DNA of 64,000 nucleotides, from positions 22,220 to 86,219 of the forward strand of contig CAIOHR010000080.1 of the NCBI GenBank assembly GCA_903858115.1. The letters run 5' to 3'. This stretch comes from an uncultured Pirellula sp. Its GTDB lineage: Bacteria > Planctomycetota > Planctomycetia > Pirellulales > Pirellulaceae. The position numbers were made by a program, and so were the translations under genes. The notes beneath the pieces were generated by a model. The model saw only the letters and a list, made by a program, of their open reading frames with translations. It had not been told where the DNA came from and ran no database searches. Of the stretch, positions 1-9,447 are shown piece after piece. Numbering within the stretch: the stretch's first letter is position 1; every line of letters starts with the position of its first letter.

Positions 1-3000
1 CAGTACGTGTTTGGCATCTCGCTCGACCCATCCCTCAACATTGAACAAGCATTTTTCATTCGAGACTATTCGATTACCAGTTCGATCCGAGCGGATACCG
101 TTTGGCATCCCTTTTTGGTGAATCTAGGAATACTTGAAGTTAGCGTGCCGGATGTTGTCTTGGCAGCTAGTCTCGACATCGCTGTTAGCCAACCTCCGAC
201 AACCCCTTCGCTTCGATTGACCGAGATCAACACGCTCGAAGTGGAGGAACTTTTCGAAACGACCATTGGTACGAACAACTTCAATGCAACCTTCCATCTG
301 GACGTTGGGTTGGGGCGATGGCGACTGGAAGGTTCGACGTATCTGCAAACGGTTGGTAATTGGCTAGGTTTCGAACCAGCAGTGACCTTCAGTCCGAATT
401 TCGATGAAGTCTTCCTTTTCGACAACATCACAAGTGGTGAGCTAGTGGCTGGCATGGAAGAGTTTCAAGCGTGGCTCACCAGCTTTAGCAATTCCAGTCA
501 ATACAACGTACCGATTCCCTTCTCTTCCAATGCCACGACAGGTTCGGTTTACAACGTCGGCCGCGGGATGTCGAGGTTTACGGAAGATCTGCGAGATGAT
601 GCGGGGAACCCAGCCTTTGACAACGCACAGGACTTTCCCTACACAGGAAGTGGAATCGACTATAACGCTTCAACCAACAAAATTACCTTTACGGTAGTTC
701 AAGCGTTGCCCGAACAGCGAACACAGTCCCGAGATACTCGAGTATCGGTCGACGATGCGCTCGGGTTAACTAGCGACACCGAAGCTGTGATTACGGGATC
801 AGGTACATTGAGTATGGTCGTGTCAGTGAACCTCAGCGATCGCAGGAACATCGACTTTTTGGATCGTATTGCAATCGAGGATCTTCGCATTCAAACATTC
901 TATGGTACAGAAGCTGTTGTGCTCACAGGGAACGCGGCATTCGGTGGTCTCGGGCTCGCATACGCTAACGCAGTTTTGTCTGGTCAGTTTTCTACGACAG
1001 CCTTGATCGGCAACGCACTGTCGCAAGCGACCGTATTTTCGCTTCGTGACTTGAACCACGCGATCAGCGATATCGGATCGGTGTTATTGAATCCTATCGA
1101 TTGGTTTGGCGACGTATCGCTGCGAGTACCAAGCCTATCGGTGATGGGGAATTTGTTTAGCCTCGCATCGGACGCATTCGTCGAAGTGAGCGTCGAAAAT
1201 GTCGATACCGGTGAAATAACAACGACCACCAATGCTTCCGATCTACTCAATTTTGAAGATGTCAGCTTCGACGGTTTGGTAGACACGCTTGGCGAAGCAC
1301 TTCTAGGTACAGAGAACTGGGATTCAGAAGGGGATGCAGCGGTGGCTGTCTTAGGTGTTTCATTGGACGACTTTGGAGCTTTGAGGCAGAACCGAATTGT
1401 CGATGCTTTGTACGAGGCTGCTGATGAAGTGGATTACTCGGTCGGTATCGCAAGAATCATCGTGCAGGATGTTCCAGGTTTCGTGGAAAATCTCGTCGTC
1501 GCTGTAGGCACGGGAACCGTACAGTTCGTGTCGAATCTTAGCTATCACGCTGCGAGCGGAGTTTTGTCTTGGTTGGTCGACGCGACCGCAGAAACGACAT
1601 CCTCGATCGAAGTAGGGTTAGGATTCAACACGCTTTACGACTATACCCGCGATTCCAGTGTATCCGAAAATGTATCCGAAACGGACGACCTCATAGGCGA
1701 AGAAGCTTCATTGCCAGCTACCTCGTTCTCAAGGTTGCTTTTGGGAATAGAGTTTGATCCGCCACCACCTCTTGGTGCACGCTCGTTGCCACGGAGCTAT
1801 CTCAATTCGCAATCGCGATTGGAAAGAACGCTCTACGTGAACGCTTCGCCTGCAGGCGGCTCAGCAGTCCAGATCGAGGGAGCATCGGGCGCCGTAGGAA
1901 TGACGCTACAAAATGGCTCAGTCGTTATCGCGCAAAACATTACCCGTCCTGACCCACTCAATCCCGCTCAGTTCTACAGCACGATTCCTGCAAGCTATGG
2001 ACGCGTTCGTATCAGTGAACTTTCGACATATCAACCTCAACGAACGACGATTGGTCGACTGCAAGCCGATTTCGAAGTAGTCCCCGACCATACAAGAAAT
2101 GTAGAACCGAATCGATTGACGTTCCGGGTTAACAATTTCAACAATCCGGCCAACTCCACCATCCTTCAATCGAGCCCAGACTTTCGGCAAATGAGAGGAG
2201 GGCTAGACCTTCAAGTCAACTTGGATGCTTTGGCACCATCGCTCGATGAATGGTTCAGAAAAATAGGTGAAAAGGTCGCCGAAGAAGTGCTGGGAAATGC
2301 CTACCCACTCATCGGTAACAAGCTTGAGCAGTTTACGAATTTCATCGAGGAACTACGAGATACGGTCAACATTGCGCTCGACGCATTGAGTTCATTCTCG
2401 GTGAATGATGTCGAGAATGCGATTGAGAACGCGCTACGCTCATTGTTTGGAAATCCTTCGGGAGACTATGTGCGTGTTGATTTATCACTTCCGACTCAGT
2501 TCAAACTTACGCTCGACATCGAAGGGGCGGCGATCCATGTTCAAAGAACCGTTCAAACCGATCTTGGGCTACCTGCACTCGGGGCCGATTGGCGAAGCGA
2601 GTTAAGTGTTGTCGGAACCTACGATTTCCAAGTGACGTTTGTTCTCGATGTGAACCAAGGATTCTATGTCGAGACGAATTCCGAACAGATCAGATTAGAT
2701 CTCGATATCGATATGCTCGGCCAGGCTACCGGCAAGCTTGGGTTCTTCGAAGTGATCGCGACCGCGTCAGCGCCTGCACCGGGGCAAAGCATGTTTCATG
2801 CAGAATACGTCATCGACCTTACAGAACCTAGTGGCGATGACAAGCTGCTCCTTCGCGAGCTTGGTTCTGGGCAATTCATCGATACCAACACCTCAGGTTT
2901 GAGTGGCGTCGCGGCGCTGCAATTCACGATCGAAGCGGTCGTCAACGAATGGTTGCCCTCGATTGCGACTGGATTGCGCATCGACTGGAGCTTTGATGGT

Positions 3001-6000
3001 ATCGGTTTTTCCGGCAACAACCCACCTGAGATTACTTACGAAGGGATTCAGCTCAATCTAGGGCGATTGCTCAATGAAGTCTTCTTGCCTTTCTTTGAAA
3101 CAATTCAAACCGTATTCGTTCCCTTTGAGTCAGTGATCGAGTTTTTGACGGCCCCACTTCCCGTTATCGATGAGTTGGTCGAGCCGGGCACGATACCGCC
3201 GAGTATCATCAGTCTGGCTGAGGTGTTCAAGAACTCGTTGCCCGAAGACTCGAACATCCGAGGGACAATCGATGCACTGTTAGAGTTTGTGGATATGGTG
3301 AAAACGATCAGCGATATCGTTGGTGCTATCCAATCTGACTCTGTATCGGGGCTTTCATTGCAGTTAGGAGATATCTCGTTTGGTGGTAATGCTAGTCCGC
3401 AATTCGATGCGCGATTGAGCGCGTTGGACCCTGCTGTTTTGGGTCAAGCGACTCCAACCAGCGATTTACGAGCTCAGTTTGGTGGCCCGAATGGAGCTCC
3501 CAACCTTTCTGCACAGATCGACACATCACCCGGCGCACTGCGTTTGCCGATCCTTGACGATCCACGCAATGCCATCGGCTGGATTCTCGGGATCGGTGAG
3601 GCAAATCTGCTGACGTGGGATTTGCCGGATGTTGAGGTTTCTTTTCCTGTAGGCTTCACGGTTCCCGTTTTTCCAGGCATTTTGGCAGGTATTTTCGGTG
3701 GTTTGGAGCTCGGAACGGATCTGAAGGTAGGCTTGGATACAGCGGGCTTTTCGGCCTATGCCAAATCGAGAGATCTCGCAGATTTGTTTCATGGCTTCTA
3801 TGTTAGCGATGCAGATGGAACGGGAGAAGATGTAAACGAACTCTACCTTCGCGGTGAACTGTTCGCGGGAGCTGGGCTCGGGTTCGACGTGTTGGGAGTC
3901 GGAGTATCGCTGATTGTCGGTGGTGGAGTTTTTGCAGAGTTCGGTCTTGATCTTCTGGACCACAACAACGATGGCAAAGTGCGAGGTAGCGACCTGTCAT
4001 CACGCGAAGGCTGCTTTGCGCTGAACGGCGATTTCGGTGTCGCACTCGAAGCCAAAGCCACGGCGGGCATCTTCCGATTGGAGTTGCCTTTGACCGAGGT
4101 TGCCTTGATCCAAGGTAGGACTGAGATCGCTTGTCCGTTTTATGTTCCGGAACCTCCAGCGATTCTAGCTGGACTCGATCCCGCGACAGGTACGCTCACG
4201 TTGTTCATGGGGCCTGAAGCACATCGACGCGACGTCAAACCAAATGCCGAAGAGGAATCCTTCTTCGTCGCGCAAGCGGACGGCCAACTGACTGTGTATG
4301 CGTTTGGTAAATCGCATTCGTTTGACGCAACTCTCGTTCGCAACATCGTCGCAGATGGTGGCACCAAGGATGATCGCATCACTTTGGCCGACAACGTTAC
4401 CAAACCGACGATCTTGCGAGGTGGCGACGGAGACGATGTCATCCTCGGTGGACGCGCCGCAGACTTTATCGATGGAGGTGGAGGACATGATGAATTACAC
4501 GGTGATGCGGGGGCGGATATCTTAGTCGGCAGCTTTGGAAACGATTTGCTTTTCGGTGATCTAGGTGATGATCGCTTGTTCGGACAGGAGGGAGACGACA
4601 CTCTTTACGGTGGAGAAGATAACGATCAAATCGAAACGGGAGACGGCAGAAACACAGCCTACGGCGAAGGAGGAAATGATACGATCATCGGAGGATCCAT
4701 CTCGGATGTTTTGTACGGTGGCGACGACGATGACACAATCGAGGGAGGGGGTGGCCCCGATGTGATTCACGGCGAAAATGGCATCGATACACTTCGAGGC
4801 GAACTGGGTGACGACTTGCTCGATGGCGGTGACGGCAGCGACACTCTGGAAGGTGGTCAAGGGGATGATCGCTTATGGGGACGTGCCGGTGTGGACTTTG
4901 TTTACGGCGGCGACGGTCTCGACTACATCAACGGTGGCGAAGCAGCAGACTTCTTGTTTGGCGAGGGAGACTCCGATGAGATCGATGGTGACGTGGGAGA
5001 TGACGAGATAGAAGGTGGAGCTGGCGATGACTTGATCTTTGGTAGACAAGGAGCAGACATCATCCGGGGTGGCAACGGTCGAGATCGTATCTACGGGGGC
5101 ACAAGCGGCGATACGATTTCAGGTGGAAACGACAACGACGAAATTTATGGAGAAGAAGGTAACGACACAATTTCAGGTGGTGCCGGCGACGATCTCATCG
5201 AAGGTGGGAATGACTCCGATACCATTTATGGATTTGAACAGAACTTGCTTGCGGATTCCTTATTACCAGGAGCAACCGACCGAGATACGCTTCGCGGCGG
5301 TCGAGGATTCGATCGAATTGCAGGCGGGCCTGACGACGATTTGATCTTTGGCGAGGAAGATGCAGATATCCTACTTGGCAATGAAGGGGCTGATACCATC
5401 GAAGGGAACGATGGTATCGATACGATTTACGGATTCCACTTGGTCACCGTTTGGTCCCCTGTGAGTGGTGGAATAGATATTGGCAATCGTCTATTCGGGA
5501 ACAAAGGCGACGATGAAATACACGGTGGCCCGGATGCCGACTTTATCCGTGGTCAAGCGGGTAATGACTCAATCTTGGGATATCAAGGAGCGGATGCGGT
5601 CTTTGGGGATGATGGAAATGACACGATCGATGGTGGTAGCGGAATAGACACGATCGATGGCGGGGCCGGCGATGACAAGATCGTTGGAGCCGGTGGTAGC
5701 GATTTGCTTTACGGTAATCATGGAATGGATATCGTGGAAGGGAACGCGGGGGATGATACGATCAACGGAAATGACCAATCGGATGTTCTTTATGGCGACG
5801 ATGGGTTCGATGTTATTCGAGGTGGGCGAGGAAACGATACGGTTCGGGGAGGTGCTGATGATGACAGACTTGTCGGCGATCAAGGAAATGATCTTTTGCT
5901 CGGCAACGATGGGAACGATACGATCGAGGGAAACGACGGCGACGATGTTGTTTATGGTGGAGCCCATGCTGACTCGGTAGCAGGTGGCCTAGGAAGCGAT

Positions 6001-8733
6001 CGCATTTATGGCGAGCAGGGACCCGACGTTCTCGCCGGTAACGAAGAGGATGATGTCATCGAAGGTGGTGCAGGTGACGATATCATCGCCGGCGATGACG
6101 GCGACGATGCACTATACGGAGACAATGGCAACGATGATATCTCGGGTGGTAATGGCAATGACTTTATCGCAGGTGGAGATGGCGTTACGAACTATCTCAA
6201 GGGAAATGCAGGCAACGATACGATTGTCGGCTCGGACGAAGGGCGAGAGGATCCGAACTTGAAGGACAGCGTCTTTTTTGGGGATCGTATCGAAGGAGGA
6301 GACGGGGATGACTCGATCGATGGCCTCGGTGGTGCTGACATCATCGATGGTGGGCTCGGTAATGATCGGCTCTATGGCGGAGTGCATGGCGATTTGCTCA
6401 TCGGCGGTCCTAAAGTCATCGTGGCACTGAATCGCGACGACGATGAGATCTATGGTGGTCATGGAAATGATCAGATCGATGCAGGGGACGGCAATGACTC
6501 GGGCAATGGTGGCGATGGAATGAACACGGTTGACGCTGGATTCGGAGTTAACACCATTCTCGCGACCGGACCGAATCCTAGTCCAAATATCAACTTGTCG
6601 GCAGGCCCCGAGCGACGCGGGCTTTGGGCGGAACTGAGCAACTCGGCTTCCGACAGCGGACTGTCACAAACTGGCGGCTTCGAGCAATCGGTCTTTGCAA
6701 CGGAAGAGGGAGTGTATGTCGCCTGGGTAGATTGGCGAAATGGGAATACCGAAATCTATGTGGCTTATCATCCGAATGGAATCGGCGATTGGACAGCATT
6801 GGTCGGCTTTGGTACAAGCAATTCCGCTTCGGGAGGTGGCATCAGCAATGACCAGAATCAATCGCGTCGGCCAACGTTGTTCAAGACCAAAAACAGCGAT
6901 TCGCTCATTGTCGCTTGGACGAGTATCGATGAGAACGGAAACAGCAATATCGAAGTAGCTCGTGAAGATACGGACTGGGCTCGCGAAGCGAACCCAGCCC
7001 AGACGAATAACGCGGATCATGCCAAATGGGTACCTTTCTCGGACGATAGTGGTATTCTGGCTTGGCTCGACGACACTTCGGGAATTCAACGTGCTGGCAT
7101 GTCCCAATATGTTTGGGAACCTTTTTGTTTCCGCGGGTTTTTGGCTGGACGTGAAATCACCGGTGTGCCTGCTGGACTGCCGGTCACTCATCTCGATGTT
7201 GCCGCCACCGAGTACCGCGTAGCGTTCGTGCTTGCTTACGGTGATTCTTCCGATCATGAGCTGCTGGTAGCAAGTAGTTTTGGTACTGACGTACAAACAG
7301 AGTCCACCCTCTGCCCGGCAGTGCCGAATGTAAGCGTGGATGTCCTCACTCCGACTGGATTGCAAACAATCCATACGGAGGCAGATCCGGAAATAGACAC
7401 CAACAATCCAACGATAGCGATTCAGTATATTCAAGAACGCAGTCAAGGACAGAACGAAAATCGATTGGAAACCGATGTACTGGTTGCATGGGAGCGAAGT
7501 GTCGACCGATCGGATCAAGTCGATGGAGTCATGATCAAGATCGAATTGGATGGAACGATCGGTGCAGCACAACAATTGATTCCCGAGACGTTAGCCAGCG
7601 GAGTACCTTTGTTGAACTCCGAAACGGTATCACACGCGATCGGTTATGCGGCCAAGCCGGAACTAGCCGCGTCGTACTTTGGGTCCTTCATCGCCTGGAT
7701 GGACGACGACACTTGGGATGGTAACAGCGACTCCAGTTTGTTTCTGCTCTCCAGGTATCGAAATGAAACTCCGGGACCCTATGTCATGAGCGAATTCGCA
7801 CAGAACGATGCCAGCGGCCGAGGATTGAGTCGCACGGGTGGTTCGCTCCAATCGCTGTCATTAGCGTTACCTGAAAATGGCTTTGCAAGCACCTACCCTT
7901 ACGTGGTTTGGACTGAAGCAGGGATGCAAACAGCGGGATCAGGCGACAGTCCGTTGCAGTCGCTTTACTTACGTGTGACGCAACAGGGACTTGCTCTGTT
8001 GGATGATTTTTCTACCGGCGGTAAGTTTCGACGACAAGGATTGAATGCGATAGCGAATGACATCAATCTCTTTGGAGAGGTAGATGGAAGAGTCGTCATG
8101 ATCGATGGCCGCCCCTTGGAAGGGCAGTCGATCGAGTTCATAAGTCCGCTTGGGGCAACGGTAAAAGCGAGCCCCGACGGTACCATCCTTTACAACCCAC
8201 GCGGAGTCCCAGGCTTACTCGCTCTCAAACGCGGTGAGCAACGAACAGAATCTTTCGTTTATCAAGTCGATAACTTCATCCACCAAGCCGAAGCCATAGT
8301 GAGCTTCACGGTAATCGGTCGCAATCGATGGCATAACGTGCTCAATCCGTTCGATGTTACCAACGATGGCCGAACCGATCCTCTCGATGTGCTTCGTATC
8401 GTCAATGACCTGAATTCGAATGGTACGCGAGAGCTATCCCAAGAGGATGACGAGACAACCCCACCAGCGTACTTCGACGTGGATGATGACGGAACGGTAT
8501 CGCCATTGGATGTGTTGCGGCTAGTCAATCGAATCAATGGCGTGGGAAATGGGGAAGGAGAGAACGATAGTCCAATGGAAATGGAGAGCAGATCACTAGC
8601 ATCGCCCGTCGGGCAGCGATCGGAACGCACCCGAACCGACGCAATCGATGCAGTTTTAGCCGCCGCTAGCTTCCAATCTCTTTGGGAAGAAATCGCGAAA
8701 CGAAGGGAGGCGAAGTTAGGAATTAGGAATTAG
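1..8733 (+). CDS. Giant secreted RTX/dockerin protein, 5' truncated by the window
   Basis: The frame is open to the left edge, so the true start and any signal peptide lie outside; over 2900 residues are visible. The first half (to about nt 4350) is beta-rich with no family I recognise. From about nt 4400 to 6540 lies a long run of RTX nonapeptide repeats (GGxGxDxx type, e.g. GGDGDDVILGG), which bind calcium in a beta-roll and mark proteins exported by type I-like routes. From about 6640 to 7990 there are repeated W-containing strands (YVAWVDWRNGNTEIYVAY, LIVAWTSIDENG, FIAWMDDDTWDGNSD) suggesting a beta-propeller. Near nt 8350-8540 are two EF-type dockerin loops (DVTNDGRTDPLD, DVDDDGTVSPLD). 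Probably a cell-surface or extracellular adhesin/matrix protein; no enzymatic domain was seen. The stop codon lies inside a 7-bp tandem repeat. Confidence 0.9.
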   Translation, partial: QYVFGISLDPSLNIEQAFFIRDYSITSSIRADTVWHPFLVNLGILEVSVPDVVLAASLDIAVSQPPTTPSLRLTEINTLEVEELFETTIGTNNFNATFHLDVGLGRWRLEGSTYLQTVGNWLGFEPAVTFSPNFDEVFLFDNITSGELVAGMEEFQAWLTSFSNSSQYNVPIPFSSNATTGSVYNVGRGMSRFTEDLRDDAGNPAFDNAQDFPYTGSGIDYNASTNKITFTVVQALPEQRTQSRDTRVSVDDALGLTSDTEAVITGSGTLSMVVSVNLSDRRNIDFLDRIAIEDLRIQTFYGTEAVVLTGNAAFGGLGLAYANAVLSGQFSTTALIGNALSQATVFSLRDLNHAISDIGSVLLNPIDWFGDVSLRVPSLSVMGNLFSLASDAFVEVSVENVDTGEITTTTNASDLLNFEDVSFDGLVDTLGEALLGTENWDSEGDAAVAVLGVSLDDFGALRQNRIVDALYEAADEVDYSVGIARIIVQDVPGFVENLVVAVGTGTVQFVSNLSYHAASGVLSWLVDATAETTSSIEVGLGFNTLYDYTRDSSVSENVSETDDLIGEEASLPATSFSRLLLGIEFDPPPPLGARSLPRSYLNSQSRLERTLYVNASPAGGSAVQIEGASGAVGMTLQNGSVVIAQNITRPDPLNPAQFYSTIPASYGRVRISELSTYQPQRTTIGRLQADFEVVPDHTRNVEPNRLTFRVNNFNNPANSTILQSSPDFRQMRGGLDLQVNLDALAPSLDEWFRKIGEKVAEEVLGNAYPLIGNKLEQFTNFIEELRDTVNIALDALSSFSVNDVENAIENALRSLFGNPSGDYVRVDLSLPTQFKLTLDIEGAAIHVQRTVQTDLGLPALGADWRSELSVVGTYDFQVTFVLDVNQGFYVETNSEQIRLDLDIDMLGQATGKLGFFEVIATASAPAPGQSMFHAEYVIDLTEPSGDDKLLLRELGSGQFIDTNTSGLSGVAALQFTIEAVVNEWLPSIATGLRIDWSFDGIGFSGNNPPEITYEGIQLNLGRLLNEVFLPFFETIQTVFVPFESVIEFLTAPLPVIDELVEPGTIPPSIISLAEVFKNSLPEDSNIRGTIDALLEFVDMVKTISDIVGAIQSDSVSGLSLQLGDISFGGNASPQFDARLSALDPAVLGQATPTSDLRAQFGGPNGAPNLSAQIDTSPGALRLPILDDPRNAIGWILGIGEANLLTWDLPDVEVSFPVGFTVPVFPGILAGIFGGLELGTDLKVGLDTAGFSAYAKSRDLADLFHGFYVSDADGTGEDVNELYLRGELFAGAGLGFDVLGVGVSLIVGGGVFAEFGLDLLDHNNDGKVRGSDLSSREGCFALNGDFGVALEAKATAGIFRLELPLTEVALIQGRTEIACPFYVPEPPAILAGLDPATGTLTLFMGPEAHRRDVKPNAEEESFFVAQADGQLTVYAFGKSHSFDATLVRNIVADGGTKDDRITLADNVTKPTILRGGDGDDVILGGRAADFIDGGGGHDELHGDAGADILVGSFGNDLLFGDLGDDRLFGQEGDDTLYGGEDNDQIETGDGRNTAYGEGGNDTIIGGSISDVLYGGDDDDTIEGGGGPDVIHGENGIDTLRGELGDDLLDGGDGSDTLEGGQGDDRLWGRAGVDFVYGGDGLDYINGGEAADFLFGEGDSDEIDGDVGDDEIEGGAGDDLIFGRQGADIIRGGNGRDRIYGGTSGDTISGGNDNDEIYGEEGNDTISGGAGDDLIEGGNDSDTIYGFEQNLLADSLLPGATDRDTLRGGRGFDRIAGGPDDDLIFGEEDADILLGNEGADTIEGNDGIDTIYGFHLVTVWSPVSGGIDIGNRLFGNKGDDEIHGGPDADFIRGQAGNDSILGYQGADAVFGDDGNDTIDGGSGIDTIDGGAGDDKIVGAGGSDLLYGNHGMDIVEGNAGDDTINGNDQSDVLYGDDGFDVIRGGRGNDTVRGGADDDRLVGDQGNDLLLGNDGNDTIEGNDGDDVVYGGAHADSVAGGLGSDRIYGEQGPDVLAGNEEDDVIEGGAGDDIIAGDDGDDALYGDNGNDDISGGNGNDFIAGGDGVTNYLKGNAGNDTIVGSDEGREDPNLKDSVFFGDRIEGGDGDDSIDGLGGADIIDGGLGNDRLYGGVHGDLLIGGPKVIVALNRDDDEIYGGHGNDQIDAGDGNDSGNGGDGMNTVDAGFGVNTILATGPNPSPNINLSAGPERRGLWAELSNSASDSGLSQTGGFEQSVFATEEGVYVAWVDWRNGNTEIYVAYHPNGIGDWTALVGFGTSNSASGGGISNDQNQSRRPTLFKTKNSDSLIVAWTSIDENGNSNIEVAREDTDWAREANPAQTNNADHAKWVPFSDDSGILAWLDDTSGIQRAGMSQYVWEPFCFRGFLAGREITGVPAGLPVTHLDVAATEYRVAFVLAYGDSSDHELLVASSFGTDVQTESTLCPAVPNVSVDVLTPTGLQTIHTEADPEIDTNNPTIAIQYIQERSQGQNENRLETDVLVAWERSVDRSDQVDGVMIKIELDGTIGAAQQLIPETLASGVPLLNSETVSHAIGYAAKPELAASYFGSFIAWMDDDTWDGNSDSSLFLLSRYRNETPGPYVMSEFAQNDASGRGLSRTGGSLQSLSLALPENGFASTYPYVVWTEAGMQTAGSGDSPLQSLYLRVTQQGLALLDDFSTGGKFRRQGLNAIANDINLFGEVDGRVVMIDGRPLEGQSIEFISPLGATVKASPDGTILYNPRGVPGLLALKRGEQRTESFVYQVDNFIHQAEAIVSFTVIGRNRWHNVLNPFDVTNDGRTDPLDVLRIVNDLNSNGTRELSQEDDETTPPAYFDVDDDGTVSPLDVLRLVNRINGVGNGEGENDSPMEMESRSLASPVGQRSERTRTDAIDAVLAAASFQSLWEEIAKRREAKLGIRN

Positions 8734-8757
8734 GAATTAGGAATTGGGAATTGGGAA
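8716..8757. repeat. Heptanucleotide tandem repeat (6 units) across a stop codon
   Basis: Four TTAGGAA units (8716-8743) are followed by two TTGGGAA units (8744-8757). The stop codon of the giant RTX protein (TAG, 8731-8733) is inside the array. Because the unit is 7 bp, a gain or loss of one unit shifts the frame at the C-terminus of that protein. Confidence 0.9.
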
Positions 8758-8843
8758 TACTTCCACGCGGTTGGCTTGTTAAACTGGTTTACCGTGAATT
8801 TATTCACCTTCATTGCAACAGCCTAACCAGTTCAGCGGCCTAC

Positions 8844-9446
8844 ATGAATGCACTCGAGACACGAGCGACCTTGCTGATCCGCCTGCGCGATGCCAGCGAT
8901 CAAGATGCATGGCGTTTGTTTGCCTCGGTTTACACTCCATTGGTTTATCGATACGCGATCAAGAACGGGCTACAAGATTCCGATGCCGCTGACGTCGCAC
9001 AAGAAACGATGTGCAACGTCGTACGAGTGATTCGCGACTTCGACTACGATCCCCATCGCGGGTCCTTCCGCGGTTGGCTTTTGACCTTGGTTAGGAACTC
9101 CTTGCGAAAACGATACCATCAATCAAAGCATCAAGCGATCGGGTCAGGCGATACCGACGTGCAAATCATGTTGCAACAAAGCCCCGATCCGAATGCTCAT
9201 TCCGATAGCGATTGGGAACGCGAGTACGAATTATGGCTTTTTCATAAAGTTGCTCGGTGGGTCCAAGGCGAATTCCAAAGCAAAACGTGGGATGCTTTTT
9301 GGAAAACAACCGTCGACGGTCAAGAGATCGCTGCCGTAGCCAAAGAGTTGAGTATGAGTCCTGGGGCCATCTATATCGCTAGATCGAGGGTCCTTGCAAG
9401 AATTCGATACGAGATCCAGAAGATCGAATCATGGGAGCCGATCTGA
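8844..9446 (+). CDS. RNA polymerase sigma factor, sigma-70/ECF-like
   Basis: A 200-residue sigma factor. Region 2 is visible (LVYRYAIKNGLQDSDAADVA, then FRGWLLTLVRNSLRKRYH), as is a C-terminal region 4 helix-turn-helix (EIAAVAKELSMSPGAIYIAR), which contacts the -35 element. The start at 8844 (MNALETRATLLIRLRD) is chosen over an upstream GTG/TTG-type start at 8751 because homologous factors begin close to the RLRD segment. The Ser/Thr kinase gene begins 1 bp after its stop codon, implying an operon. Planctomycetes are known to have expanded sigma-factor groups genetically linked to Ser/Thr kinases; this pair fits. The target promoters are unknown. Confidence 0.9.
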   Translation: MNALETRATLLIRLRDASDQDAWRLFASVYTPLVYRYAIKNGLQDSDAADVAQETMCNVVRVIRDFDYDPHRGSFRGWLLTLVRNSLRKRYHQSKHQAIGSGDTDVQIMLQQSPDPNAHSDSDWEREYELWLFHKVARWVQGEFQSKTWDAFWKTTVDGQEIAAVAKELSMSPGAIYIARSRVLARIRYEIQKIESWEPI

Positions 9447-9447
9447 A

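Noticed and set aside
5569..6462. Long minus-strand frames opposite the RTX repeats
   Set aside because: They are shadows of the repeated plus-strand codons, with repetitive Ile/Val-rich composition.
4400..6540. Regularly spaced repeats that might suggest CRISPR
   Set aside because: They are in-frame, degenerate nonapeptide codons of an RTX protein, without unique spacers.
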